Assembly (NCBI GenBank): GCA_035285595.1
Contig: JAYKGV010000057.1
Coordinates: forward strand, 1-64,000
Source: VGJW01 sp035285595
GTDB taxonomy: Bacteria > Cyanobacteriota > Sericytochromatia > S15B-MN24 > VGJW01
Reading direction: 5' to 3'
DNA length: 64,000 nucleotides
The stretch's first letter is position 1. Every line of letters starts with the position of its first letter. The notes under the pieces were generated by a model. The model was not told the origin of the DNA and ran no database searches. It saw only the letters and a list, made by a program, of their open reading frames with translations. The position numbers and the translations under genes were made by a program. This document shows, in pieces, positions 42,458-51,228 of the stretch.

Positions 42458-44100
42458 GTCCCGCGCGCACCGTGCCCGAGCCGCTCGGGGCTGACGTGCT
42501 CCTGCGTGGGCGCTATCGCATCGAGCGTTTCCTCGAGGCAAAGCATGAGGCCAATCTGTATCGGGCCCTCGATACCCTGACGGACCTGTTCGTCATCGTG
42601 AAGGAACGCGGGGAAACCACCCCGGGACCAATCCCCGAGGCGCTTGCCGACAGTGAGTGGGCGGCTGATGCGGCGGGGCATCCCTTTCAGGATGAGTTCC
42701 TCATCTTGCGTTCTGTTCGTTCGTCCGCGGTGGTCAAGGCACTTGATATCTTCCGGGATGGTGAGCGGGCCTATCTGGTCCTCGAACAACTGGAAGGTCG
42801 TGATCTGGCCTATTTCCTGACAGGTGGCGAGGATATTCCCGTCCAGCAGACTCTCGACTGGGTGGCTCAGATCTGTGATGCCCTGGGACAGCTCCATGCC
42901 GCGGGTATCCTGCATCTTGATCTGCAGCCCCGGTACCTCGTGGTTTCACCCGATCGAGGGCAGTTGCGTCTGACCGGTTTTCATCGTGCAACCATGGCGC
43001 CGGTCCAGCGCGTGGTCGAGGCGACGCCGGGTTACTCCCCTCCCGAGCAGTTTGGTTTCCTCGAAGGACGTGTCTCCGAACGTTCCGACCTGTTCTCTCT
43101 CGGGGCCATCTGGCACCAGCTGCTCACAACCGTAAGCCCGGAGGCGGTCTGGGAACAGGAAGAGGACCGCTTCGTCTTTGCGGATGTCAGTCACTACCTG
43201 CCGTCCGTTCATCCGCACCTCGAGCGTCTGGTTCGGAAACTGGTCGCCATCGATCCCTTGGACAGGTTCTCGTCCTGCGCGGACTTGCGCCACGAAATCC
43301 AGGAATTGCTGCAGAACCCCATTCGTCGGGTCGGTATGTGCTCGGATGTCGGCATGCTGCGGACGGGCAACGAGGATGCGTTGGGGGTCTTCGAGCTGAC
43401 GTTCACTGCCCAGGGCCAGCGCAGCGGTCTGGGACTTTATATCTGCGCGGATGGCATGGGGGGGGTGAATGCAGGCGAGATTGCCTCGGCCATCACGGTT
43501 GATGAGGTCACCAGCTACGTTCAGAACGCCCTGACGGCGTTGGGTGATGACGATGACCCGTCCGCCCAGATCAAGGCGCACCTGCAGCAGGCGGTCAAGC
43601 AAGCCAATGCGCGGGTGCACGACACCGGCCGGGGCAATTCCTCGATGCAGGGGATGGGTACCACCGTCACCACGGCATTGGTGTTCGGACATACGGTCTA
43701 TGTCGCTCATGTCGGTGATTCATGCTGCTATCTGATCAACCGCCAAGGCATCGAAAAGGTGTCGCGCGATCATAGTCTGGTGGGGCGCCTGGTCGAGCTG
43801 GGGCAGATTACCCCTGAGGAGGCCCTGGTGCATCCCCAGCGAAATCTCATCTATCGGTCGCTGGGAACCTATCCCAATGTCGAAGTTGATCTCTACCAGC
43901 GGCCGTTGCGCACGGGTGATTGGCTGCTGTTGTGCAGTGATGGTTTGACGGGCCACGTCAGCGATCCCGAGCTGCAGCAGATCGTCACGGATGCCGTAGA
44001 CCCGACCGCCGCCGCTCAGCGACTCGTCAACCTCGCCAATCAGCGCGGGGGCGAGGACAATATCACCGTCGTGCTCGTGCAGATGGCCGAGTATCGTTGA
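42454..44100 (+). CDS. Pseudokinase-PP2C phosphatase fusion
   Basis: 548 residues. Residues 12-288 follow the kinase fold (LVLEQLEGRDLAYFL, ATPGYSPPEQF, ERSDLFSLGAIWHQLL) but catalytic elements are lost: the Gly loop reads FLEAKHEANLY, HRDxKPxN reads HLDLQPRY (154-161) and DFG aligns with GFH (175-177). Residues from about 295 form a PP2C-type phosphatase with metal-binding motifs intact: GNEDALGVF, CADGMGGVNAGE, GMGTTVTTALVF, VAHVGDSCCYL, LCSDGLTGHV and GGEDNITVVLV. So a dead kinase is fused to a live Ser/Thr phosphatase. It is coupled (ATGA) to the kinase gene and followed by an FHA gene. The pseudokinase could sense a ligand or recruit substrate to control the phosphatase. Confidence 0.9.
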   Translation: MSPARTVPEPLGADVLLRGRYRIERFLEAKHEANLYRALDTLTDLFVIVKERGETTPGPIPEALADSEWAADAAGHPFQDEFLILRSVRSSAVVKALDIFRDGERAYLVLEQLEGRDLAYFLTGGEDIPVQQTLDWVAQICDALGQLHAAGILHLDLQPRYLVVSPDRGQLRLTGFHRATMAPVQRVVEATPGYSPPEQFGFLEGRVSERSDLFSLGAIWHQLLTTVSPEAVWEQEEDRFVFADVSHYLPSVHPHLERLVRKLVAIDPLDRFSSCADLRHEIQELLQNPIRRVGMCSDVGMLRTGNEDALGVFELTFTAQGQRSGLGLYICADGMGGVNAGEIASAITVDEVTSYVQNALTALGDDDDPSAQIKAHLQQAVKQANARVHDTGRGNSSMQGMGTTVTTALVFGHTVYVAHVGDSCCYLINRQGIEKVSRDHSLVGRLVELGQITPEEALVHPQRNLIYRSLGTYPNVEVDLYQRPLRTGDWLLLCSDGLTGHVSDPELQQIVTDAVDPTAAAQRLVNLANQRGGEDNITVVLVQMAEYR

Positions 44101-44183
44101 CGTGACGGAACTTTGGACGCGCGGCGTCGTCCGGAGGGTAGGATGGTAGCGTCGCATCGCATGGTTCCCGGAGGAAGCCGCAC

Positions 44184-44570
44184 ATGACCCTCGCTGAACA
44201 GCCCCAGGCCGCGGAGTCGACCAAGGAAGCCCCCCCCTCACGCCTCGTGATCAAGCGCGGGGGCCGCGTCAACCAGACCTTCCCACTCGAGCGCACGGGC
44301 GAGACTCATGTGGGCCGTTGGGATCCCGATGGTGGGGCCTTTCCCGAGATCGATCTGACCGAGGACGACCCCGAGGCCAAGATCTCGCGCAAGCATGCCC
44401 GGTTCTTCGTCGAGGATGGGGTGTACTTTCTCGAGGACCTTGGCTCGCTCAATGGCACCTTCGTCAACCGGGGGGCCCGCTTGCTTCCCGGACAGCCCGT
44501 GGCCGTCAAGGATGGAGACGAGGTTCTGCTGGGCAAGACCTTCTGCACGTTTGTCCAGGATTTGGCCTGA
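44184..44570 (+). CDS. FHA-domain protein
   Basis: 128 residues, almost one forkhead-associated domain (about 20-125). Conserved phosphothreonine-binding parts are HVGRWDP, KISRKHARFFVE and LEDLGSLNGTFVNRG (Arg, Ser-x-x-His and Asn-Gly). Soluble, with no signal. The ATG at 44184 has GGAGGAAG about 10 bases upstream. It lies 83 bases after the phosphatase gene. It likely reads phosphothreonines written by the kinase upstream. The stop shares bases with the next start (TGATG). Confidence 0.92.
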   Translation: MTLAEQPQAAESTKEAPPSRLVIKRGGRVNQTFPLERTGETHVGRWDPDGGAFPEIDLTEDDPEAKISRKHARFFVEDGVYFLEDLGSLNGTFVNRGARLLPGQPVAVKDGDEVLLGKTFCTFVQDLA

Positions 44571-45118
44571 TGGGGCCGCTGCTGCGCGCGGGCCTGACCC
44601 TTGCCCTGACGGGGCTCGCCCCGGTCCTTGGCGTCATGCCTGTCGAGGCCGCGGACAAGACGGCTCCGGCCTTTGACCTGCCGGTCATCGCCACGAGCGC
44701 CAAGACCGGGGCCAAGCGTGTCTCTTTGGCCTCGCTCAAAGGCAAGGTTGTGTTGGTCAACTTCTGGGCGACCTGGTGCCCCCCATGCCGCCACGAGATT
44801 CCTGATCTCATCCGTTTGCAGGACGACCTCAAAGGCAAGGGGTTCACCGTGCTTGGCATCTCGCTCGATGATGATCCCCAAGGGGCGGTCCCGGGCTTCG
44901 TCAAGGAGTTCGGAGCCAGGGAAAAGGTTCGTTTCAACTATCCCTTGCTGGTCGGCAACGAGGACGTGGCTCGAGGTTTCGGGGGCATTCGGGGTATCCC
45001 CACGACGTTCTTGCTCGATCGAAAGGGAGTGATCCGGCAGCGGTGGATCGGGCCGCCCGGTGAGGAACATGCAGAGATCCTGGCCAATTTCCACAAGGCC
45101 ATCAAGCCTCTGCTTTGA
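44570..45118 (+). CDS. TlpA/ResA-like thiol-disulfide oxidoreductase
   Basis: 182 residues from ATG 44570. A signal peptide/anchor (LTLALTGLAPVLGVMPVEA) is followed by a thioredoxin fold with FWATWCPPCRHEIPDL, the CPPC redox motif, and GIRGIPTTFLLDRKG with the cis-Pro. The family reduces periplasmic disulfides, e.g. in cytochrome c maturation. Its coupling to the FHA gene is curious; it may simply share the promoter. Transcription ends at the hairpin immediately downstream. Confidence 0.92.
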   Translation: MGPLLRAGLTLALTGLAPVLGVMPVEAADKTAPAFDLPVIATSAKTGAKRVSLASLKGKVVLVNFWATWCPPCRHEIPDLIRLQDDLKGKGFTVLGISLDDDPQGAVPGFVKEFGAREKVRFNYPLLVGNEDVARGFGGIRGIPTTFLLDRKGVIRQRWIGPPGEEHAEILANFHKAIKPLL

Positions 45119-45141
45119 ATCCAAGACATAAAAAGGAAGCA

Positions 45142-45166
45142 AGGGGCGCCCCGACGGGGCGCCCCT
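45142..45166 (+). terminator. Rho-independent-type hairpin after the TlpA-like gene
   Basis: AGGGGCGCCCC-GAC-GGGGCGCCCCT: an 11-base perfect stem with a 3-base loop, followed by CTTGTGTTT. It lies between the rightward operon and the convergent recombinase gene. The T tract is interrupted, but the stem is very strong. Confidence 0.8.
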
Positions 45167-45188
45167 CTTGTGTTTACGCGGCCAGGCT

Positions 45189-45977
45189 TCAGAGGACCTG
45201 AAGTACGGCTTTGCTGCTGTTGACCTCGTTGAAGAGTTCCTTCGAGATGATGGGCTCGTGATCGCGCTCGAACACCTTGTTTTGGCACTGGTAGTCGCCG
45301 GTGTAGAAGATGTTCTCAAGAATGGTCTTGACGGTATTGGCCTGCCAGCGGCCACCGCGCTTGGTCGGAATGCCATCCTTGCTGAGGTCGCCCGCAATCT
45401 GGCGCAGACTGCGGCCAGCAGAACGTTCGCGGAAAATACGCTGGACGACGGGCGCTTCGCGTTCGTTGACGACGAACTGGTTCGTCCCTTCGTCGAGAGT
45501 GTATCCGAAGGGACAGGTGCCACCGTTATGCAGGACCTCGCGGGCTCGGACGAACACTTTCGAGGCCGCAGGAGCCTTGATGGGCTTGATCCAACCCGCC
45601 ACCTGCGGGATGCGAACCAGCACCCGAATCAGCTGCATGCCTTCAGGCTTGCTGGTGTCGACGCCCTCGGCAATCGAGATCAGACGCACTTCGCGATGGG
45701 CGAACTCGGAAAGCACCGTGGCCACGTCATGAAAGCGACGCCCCAGGCTGTTCAAACTCGGCATCACCAGCACTACGTTGGGTTCGTCGATCAACTTGGA
45801 GAGGATGGGCCGCTCCAGTGCAGAACCGGGATGGCTCGTCTCAACGTGGACTTCGCTCAGTTTCAAGCCATTGGCGTCGCAGTAGGCCTCAAGGGTGCTG
45901 CGGGCAGCCGTGACGCGTTCCGCGCGAGAGGCATCCTCGGGACTGAGCCAGATATAGCCGTGGAATCGGGGGGTCAT
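45189..45977 (-). CDS. Serine recombinase family protein with altered active site
   Basis: 262 residues from ATG 45977 (AGGAG 8 bases upstream). The N-terminus resembles the resolvase domain: Ser12 in GYIWLSPED, LIDEPNVVLVMPSLNSLGRR, EGVDTSKPEG. A Recombinase domain follows (GTCPFGYTLDEG, IFRERSAGRSLRQIAGDLSKDGIPTKRGGRWQANTVKTILENIFYTGDY). But usual YxRxS reads YIWLS (Arg to Trp10) and the LDRLxR motif reads LNSLGR (Asp to Asn76, Arg to Ser77). There is no C-terminal zinc/coiled-coil region. It may be an inactive relic or repurposed DNA-binding protein. No flanking att sites were identified. Upstream DNA (45978-46172) is A+T-rich. Confidence 0.8.
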   Translation of the reverse strand: MTPRFHGYIWLSPEDASRAERVTAARSTLEAYCDANGLKLSEVHVETSHPGSALERPILSKLIDEPNVVLVMPSLNSLGRRFHDVATVLSEFAHREVRLISIAEGVDTSKPEGMQLIRVLVRIPQVAGWIKPIKAPAASKVFVRAREVLHNGGTCPFGYTLDEGTNQFVVNEREAPVVQRIFRERSAGRSLRQIAGDLSKDGIPTKRGGRWQANTVKTILENIFYTGDYQCQNKVFERDHEPIISKELFNEVNSSKAVLQVL

Positions 45978-46172
45978 GGGGGATTCTCCTGGCGTCGAGG
46001 GCCACGTTCGGGCCGTCTCCGACGTATTCAAAAGGTTTCTCAAGAAACACCTGCTCTCCAGTATTCCACTTGGAAGTTAAGGGGCACTTAAGAAGCACGT
46101 AAGATAACTTTAACTTTGATTTGATGTTTGCGTCAAGTTTTCAAAAATGGCTCTCTTGGGGATCATTCTTTT

Positions 46173-48530
46173 TTAAGGCAAAAAAGTGACAAGGGTTACC
46201 CCGTCCCCGCCTTCACCCTGTCCACCGGGACGAAATGCCTGGACACCCGGTTGTCCGGGCAGGTGCCGACGGACGGCACGGAGCAGGGCTCCTGTTCCGT
46301 GGCCATGGATGACGGTCCCTTCCCCATGGCCGGCCAGCCACGCGGCAGCCAGCCAGCGTTCCAATTGCGCCAAGGCTTCTTCGGCCTGCAGGCCGCGCAG
46401 GTCGAGGCGGCTGGAGATGTGCGGAGGAGTCCATGCCTGGATGGCTCCGGAAATCGGACTCCTCGCAGGCTTGGTGGGAGAGGGAGTGCGGGGCGGGCGG
46501 ATGCCGGCTTCGGGCCCCTCGGAAACTTCATGGGTGCGGAGCGTCAGCTGAAGGCCTCCGACATCCACCCGGAGCGTGCCACGTTCGTCCGGAGGCCGGG
46601 TCACGATGCCCCACTTGTCGAGGCGTGGCACCCAGACTTGCCGGCCAGAGGCCAAGGGTGCTGGTGCGGGCAATGGCCGGGCCGGCTGTAAGCGTTCGCG
46701 TCCGGCTGTCTCGAGCTGCTCGCGCGCGCGCTGAACTTCCGGCCCGGTCGGCCGTCCCTTGAGTCGTGCGATGGCCTGGCGGATCTCGTCGCGTGCCTCC
46801 TCAATCTCGGCCTCGAGGTTGGCCCTGGCCTCCCGGCGAAGATTGCGTTCCTCTTGGCGCCAACCCGCCAGTCGCGTCTCGAGCTCCTCTCTCATCTTCT
46901 CGGCTTCGCGCCTCGCCAAGGCGAGGGCTCGCCCATGATCCTCAGCTTCGGCCCGGGCCTGGTTCAGCTCCTCCAGCAGACGGTCCGCCGTCGTGCGGCT
47001 GGCTTCGTGGAGTGCCCGGGCTCGTTGGAGGATCTGTTGGGGCATGCCCAGTCGCTCGGCGACCGCCAGTCCCAGCGACGCGCCGGGCTGTCCGGGAGAC
47101 AAGCGGTAGTAAGGTTTCATGGCCTCCACATCGAAACGGGTCGTGGCGAGGCCCATCCTCGGATCCTCGAAGGGCAAGGTCTTCAGGGGGCCGAGATGTG
47201 TGGTGGCCACAATCCACGCGCCACAGGCCAGGATGTCCTCCAGAATGGCCCTGGCCAAGGCGGCGCCCTCCTCGGGATCGGTCCCCGAACCGACCTCGTC
47301 CAGCAACACGAGCTGGCCGGGGCTCAACGAGGGCAGAAGGTGAGCCATGTGGCTCACGTGCCCGCTGAAGGTCGACAGGTCACCGGCGAGCGTTTGTGGA
47401 TCTCCGATGTCGGCGTGCAAGGCCGTGACATGCGGCAAGCGGCTGCCTGCAGCCACCGGGGGAAGGATACCCGCCTGCGTCAGCATGACGACCGAACCCA
47501 GGGTCTTGAGCGCGGCGGTCTTTCCCCCTGTGTTGGGACCGGTGATGAGCAGTCCCTGGCCGTCGAGGACGAGATCGACGGGGACGGCGTCTTCACCCAG
47601 ACGGGCCCAGAGCAGCGGGTGCCGGGCGTCATGAAGTTCTGGGCGTTCCCCCGGCAGCGGTCGATGGCCGTCCCAGCGCCAGCCCAGCCGGGCCTTGGCC
47701 TGAGCCAGATCCATCCGGATCAGCAACCTCACCGTCTGTTCAAGGGCAGGGATGTATCGGCCCACGGTCCGGACCAGATCATCGAGAACTCGTGCCTCCT
47801 CGGCCATGACCCTGGCCTCGGCATCCGCCCTGGCTTCATTGGCCTCGAAGAGCGCCGGCGGCTCGATGTGCAACGTTCGGCCACTGGCCGAGCGGTCCAG
47901 CACCATGCCTGGGACGTCTCCCCGACGATCCGCCCGGATGGGCAGGACCCAGCGATCCCGACGAATCAACACATGATCCTCGCCCATGGACTCGGCGTAT
48001 CGTCGTGCGAGGCTTTCCGCACGTTGCCGGGCGCTCTGCGCGGCGGCCCGGGCTTCAAGCCGGAGGGTACCAAGCGCCGGCGAGGCCTCGTCCGTGAGGG
48101 TGCCGTCTTCGGTCAGAAGAGGGTCCAACAGCGTGTGCACGGCTTGGGTATCGGGCCAGAACCACCCAAACGCAGAAAGGGCCGCAGCAAGCCGAGCATG
48201 ATTCGCCGTCAGCTGCCGCCAAACGGTCCCCAAGCGGGCCCAGCGGGCGATGCGTCGAAGCTCCTGGCCTGTCAATCGGCTGCCCAGCGCCGCTCGACGA
48301 AGCAAAGGCAGCGGATCGTCCAGGGCGCCCGTATCGGCACGTTGTCCCTCCGTTGCCTCGGCTACGGCCTCGGTCAAATCCAGAAGACGGGCCACCTCGG
48401 CTGAGTCCTCAGCTGGAATGAGGGAGAGAGCCAACCTGCACGCCGCCGGACCCTCAGTCTCGGCGGCCACCAGTTCCTGCAGGGCCCCCCAGTCGAGGGA
48501 AGCCCGCGTTCTCTCCCCGAAGCCGCTCAT
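46173..48530 (-). CDS. mutS2: Endonuclease MutS2
   Basis: 785 residues. MutS-like core/clamp domain followed by the ATPase with Walker A GPNTGGKT, Walker B LVLLDEVGSGTDPEEG and ATTHLGPLK. A long coiled coil (about 520-610), a KOW-like part (GRQVWVPRLDKWGIV) and the C-terminal Smr nuclease domain (SRLDLRGLQAEEA, GEGTVIHGHGTGALLRAVRRHL) complete the family layout. MutS2 limits homologous recombination and, in Bacillus, rescues collided ribosomes. An AGGGG sequence abuts the ATG at 48530 without spacing. Terminal domain seems intact. Confidence 0.95.
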   Translation of the reverse strand: MSGFGERTRASLDWGALQELVAAETEGPAACRLALSLIPAEDSAEVARLLDLTEAVAEATEGQRADTGALDDPLPLLRRAALGSRLTGQELRRIARWARLGTVWRQLTANHARLAAALSAFGWFWPDTQAVHTLLDPLLTEDGTLTDEASPALGTLRLEARAAAQSARQRAESLARRYAESMGEDHVLIRRDRWVLPIRADRRGDVPGMVLDRSASGRTLHIEPPALFEANEARADAEARVMAEEARVLDDLVRTVGRYIPALEQTVRLLIRMDLAQAKARLGWRWDGHRPLPGERPELHDARHPLLWARLGEDAVPVDLVLDGQGLLITGPNTGGKTAALKTLGSVVMLTQAGILPPVAAGSRLPHVTALHADIGDPQTLAGDLSTFSGHVSHMAHLLPSLSPGQLVLLDEVGSGTDPEEGAALARAILEDILACGAWIVATTHLGPLKTLPFEDPRMGLATTRFDVEAMKPYYRLSPGQPGASLGLAVAERLGMPQQILQRARALHEASRTTADRLLEELNQARAEAEDHGRALALARREAEKMREELETRLAGWRQEERNLRREARANLEAEIEEARDEIRQAIARLKGRPTGPEVQRAREQLETAGRERLQPARPLPAPAPLASGRQVWVPRLDKWGIVTRPPDERGTLRVDVGGLQLTLRTHEVSEGPEAGIRPPRTPSPTKPARSPISGAIQAWTPPHISSRLDLRGLQAEEALAQLERWLAAAWLAGHGEGTVIHGHGTGALLRAVRRHLPGQPGVQAFRPGGQGEGGDGVTLVTFLP

Positions 48531-48551
48531 CCCCTCATCGTAACAGCCCGA

Positions 48552-49220
48552 TCAGGACGGAGGCTCCCCTTCCGTTTCATCGACTCTGCCTGCAGCCGGA
48601 CTCTCTGAGGACCAGCGGGCCAACGCCTCCCGATCCTGTGCTTCGCCGCGGAGGAACAGCACGCTGCCGGGGCGGACATGTCGATGCCGCCGGTGGGCAA
48701 GGATGATGCCGAGGACGGCCGCCACTCCGCTGGCCAACCAGACCGTCGGGTGTGGGCGGCCCAGAGTCAGGATCAAGCCGCAGATCCCACCATAGGCCAC
48801 GTGGGCCAGAAGCCTCCACGTGGTCTCGACGAGGCCACCGCTGCCCCGCAACAACCCGAGGTCAGGCAGGATACCTCTGCGCGAGGCCGGGTCGGTCCAC
48901 TGCACCAGTGCAAGCAGCGGCATGTGCAGCAGGCCGTGGTACACCCCAAGGACCGAGCCCATGGTGATGCCCAGGAGCGGCCCCATGCTCAGACCCATGG
49001 CATGCCATATCCATGCATAGCAGGCTGCGAACACGATGCCTTCAAGATGATGCGCCACGGCCCCCGTGAGGAGCGCGTGGCGCCTTCCTGGTGCAAGCAG
49101 ATGCCCAAGGGCCCATTCGAAATCGAGGGTGGTGAGGCCCTTGGCCCGGGCCAGTCCCAATACGAGATTCAAGCCCGCAGTGCCGGCCAGTCCCGCACAG
49201 ATGATGGTGCCGATGCCCAC
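48552..49220 (-). CDS. Multi-spanning membrane protein, unknown
   Basis: 222 residues from GTG 49220 (AAGGGGGG 4 bases upstream); ATG 49271 would add 17 polar residues. Hydrophobic segments suggest five or more membrane helices (GIGTIICAGLAGTAGLNLVLG, GIVFAACYAWIWHAMGLSMG, GITMGSVLGVYHGLLHMPLLAL, LLAHVAYGGICGLILTL, VAAVLGIILA). Several His residues occur in or near helices (GAVAHHLEGIVF, GVYHGLLHMPL, RRHRHVRP), possibly metal- or heme-related. No family recognised. Follows the endonuclease gene and precedes mutS2 by 21 bases. Confidence 0.7.
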   Translation of the reverse strand: MGIGTIICAGLAGTAGLNLVLGLARAKGLTTLDFEWALGHLLAPGRRHALLTGAVAHHLEGIVFAACYAWIWHAMGLSMGPLLGITMGSVLGVYHGLLHMPLLALVQWTDPASRRGILPDLGLLRGSGGLVETTWRLLAHVAYGGICGLILTLGRPHPTVWLASGVAAVLGIILAHRRHRHVRPGSVLFLRGEAQDREALARWSSESPAAGRVDETEGEPPS

Positions 49221-49289
49221 GCAGCCCCCCTTCCTGTCGGTCCGCCCCGCAGGATGGCTCGCGTGACCCATCCCGGCAAGGGCCGGACG

Positions 49290-50147
49290 TCAGCGGGGAC
49301 GGGACGGACGGAAGTCTTGCCGATCGAAGCCCGCAAGCTCCACGAAGCTCGGGTTGTCGATGAACGGGTTGCGGTTGCCCTGCACCTGCCAGACTCTCTC
49401 GTTCCGCTCGCGCTCTTCGGCGTCGACAGGGTCCTGCTTGTGCCACGTCACCAAGGTCCGGACCTCGTTGACGAAATTTCTGAGAGAGGTCGAGTCCCGG
49501 TTGCCGTAGACGACGTAGAAATACAACAGTCCCCGGGCGATGTCGCCACGGACGCCGGGCCGTGGCTCGCACACCGTCTGGCCACGGGCATCCAGCCCGA
49601 TGCGGGTCTTGCCGTCGACGGCAGGAAACTGGAACGTGGGTGAACCGACCACCGTACCGTAGGCATAGGAGCCGCGGCTGCCGTTGATGCCGGCATCCGA
49701 AGACTGCAGATGGTGCAGGTCCGAACGGGCTGCGCCCTGGGCGCCAAGGCTCTGGGGCCACGTATGTTCCGTGTTGAGATTGTGCCTGAAGGCGGTGCCG
49801 CGGTCGCGGACACCCTTGAAGCGTTCGCCCGTGTAGATGTCTTCGACGACATCGTCGTCGTCCGGATCGGCCACATCACCGAAGAGATGATCTCGGGCCG
49901 TGTCGTAACCCAAGTCGGTGTGGCGGGCCACGATGCCGTTCAACGCCATGACGAGTGGAGTGCCTTGAAGGCCCTCGGCATCGCGGTAGTAGCCAGCAGG
50001 AAGACCCTTGACCTTGATCTTCCGCACGCCCAGTGCCGAAGACGAAGAAGCCACGGGCCGCACGACGGGTGCAGTGCCGCACGCCACCACGGAGAGCGCG
50101 ACGACCCCCAGGAGGGGAAGTGCAGCGACGAGACGGAAGGGGCGCAT
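49290..50147 (-). CDS. Endonuclease I family nuclease, lipoprotein
   Basis: 285 residues. Lipoprotein signal ends VVACG. The Endonuclease I (EndA/NucM-type, His-Me finger) signature is clear: NLNTEHTWPQSLGAQGAARSDLHHLQSSDAGINGSRGSYAYG, GDIARGLLYFYVVYGNR, and WHKQDPVDAEERERNERVWQVQGNRNPFIDNP. These enzymes cleave DNA non-specifically outside the cytoplasm. Tethering to a membrane as a lipoprotein places it in the periplasm or on the surface, suitable for DNA scavenging or defence against foreign DNA; which one is not shown. It is transcribed alone or with the membrane protein 70 bases downstream. Confidence 0.9.
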   Translation of the reverse strand: MRPFRLVAALPLLGVVALSVVACGTAPVVRPVASSSSALGVRKIKVKGLPAGYYRDAEGLQGTPLVMALNGIVARHTDLGYDTARDHLFGDVADPDDDDVVEDIYTGERFKGVRDRGTAFRHNLNTEHTWPQSLGAQGAARSDLHHLQSSDAGINGSRGSYAYGTVVGSPTFQFPAVDGKTRIGLDARGQTVCEPRPGVRGDIARGLLYFYVVYGNRDSTSLRNFVNEVRTLVTWHKQDPVDAEERERNERVWQVQGNRNPFIDNPSFVELAGFDRQDFRPSRPR

Positions 50148-50430
50148 AGCGTCGAATCCTCTGGGTGTCGGTAACCTATAGGACCTTGTGGTTAACTCCT
50201 TGTCAAGGATGTGGGAATTCGTTGCAAAGCTTCATCCGTCGGTCAGGAGAGTCGACACGCCAGACCTGAAGGCCACCCGGCATCAGAAGGCCCTGCCGGA
50301 TCCCCGAGGGGGGCGTGGACCTCGAGGCCTCGGGTCTCCAGTCGAGGCGTGCGAGCCGCCTCACGTGCGTGTCTACGGGAGGTGCTCGCTGAGCTGGGCT
50401 GAATGACGGGCCAGGGGGTATGGTGGAGGC

Positions 50431-51141
50431 ATGGGCTTCGACCCTCTTGATCGCGGCCGGGCCAGCGTGCTTTGGTGCCTGTTTGTCCCGGTCCTCTCGG
50501 TCTTCGTGTGGACTTGCGGTTCGGTCGCAGATGCCGTGGAGCTTGCGGGGCGAGAGTTGTCGGATGCCGACATTCGTCGGGTGGAGGCGGGAGACATCCT
50601 GACGCGATGGGAAGATCCGCCGGGGCCCGGCTTGAACCGCAAGGTCGCTTCGGCAGGTATTCTCCCTGCCTCGGCCCGGGATGCCTGGGCGCTCGCGACC
50701 GACTTTCGCAATTACCCATTGATTTATACCGGCATTGCTTCCGCACGTTTGGTGGTCGAACAGCCTCGTGAAGCGGTCGGTACCTATGTCCTGAGTTTGC
50801 CGTGGCCTTTGCCGGAAAGATGGGTGACGACCCGGGCGTGGCTCGATCCTGATCGTCGCTATTGTTCATGGCGAAAGGAGGGAGGGACGGTAAGGACCTA
50901 CGAGGGGCATCTCCAGGTGCTGCCGTGGGGTGGGCGACGCAGCATGTTGCTTTATGCCGCCCGGATCGATCCAGATTTGTCCTTCCTGCCGAGTTGGTTC
51001 TGGGATTGGGCTCAGGAACGCGCGTTGCCCTCGGTGGTTGCCGGACTCCGGGATACCTTGGAGAAGCCCCACGGGCCGTATTGGCGTTCAGGAGTCCAAA
51101 GGCCGAGGTTCGAGTTCGCGGGGCGACGACTGGATCCGTAG
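50431..51141 (+). CDS. SRPBCC/START-like exported protein
   Basis: 236 residues. N-terminal hydrophobic segment (SVLWCLFVPVLSVFVWTC) suggests signal or anchor. The remainder fits a polyketide-cyclase/START-like fold: ASARDAWALATDFRNYPLIYTGIASARLVVEQPREAVGTYVLSLPWPLPERWVTTRAW, then a long terminal helix (ALPSVVAGLRDTLE). Such folds bind hydrophobic ligands. No close family recognised. It stands alone, with about 280 bases of featureless DNA upstream; no strong ribosome site before ATG 50431. Confidence 0.72.
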   Translation: MGFDPLDRGRASVLWCLFVPVLSVFVWTCGSVADAVELAGRELSDADIRRVEAGDILTRWEDPPGPGLNRKVASAGILPASARDAWALATDFRNYPLIYTGIASARLVVEQPREAVGTYVLSLPWPLPERWVTTRAWLDPDRRYCSWRKEGGTVRTYEGHLQVLPWGGRRSMLLYAARIDPDLSFLPSWFWDWAQERALPSVVAGLRDTLEKPHGPYWRSGVQRPRFEFAGRRLDP

Positions 51142-51173
51142 GCCTTGCCGGGTCCCGCGGGGCGAGGAGCAGG

Positions 51174-51209
51174 GGCGGGGCCCCCGGGCCATTGCCCGGA
51201 AGCCCCGCC
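51174..51209. terminator. G+C-rich hairpin between convergent genes
   Basis: GGCGGGGC (51174-51181) pairs with GCCCCGCC (51202-51209), and an inner CCGGGC-CATT-GCCCGG extends the stem. It lies in the 87-base gap between the convergent stops at 51141 and 51229. No T tract, so termination could need Rho, but the structure is strong. Confidence 0.55.
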
Positions 51210-51228
51210 TGGTCACGCCGTCAGCCGC

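Noticed and set aside
45189..46172. An active integrative element around the serine recombinase
   Set aside because: Catalytic residues are altered and no flanking direct or inverted repeats, cargo or att-like duplication was found.
46854..48404. A 516-residue open frame antisense to mutS2
   Set aside because: MutS2 has all domains on the minus strand; the antisense translation is unlike a protein family.
51174..51209. Structured RNA or riboswitch
   Set aside because: It is located between convergent stops and is a simple nested hairpin, best explained as a terminator.
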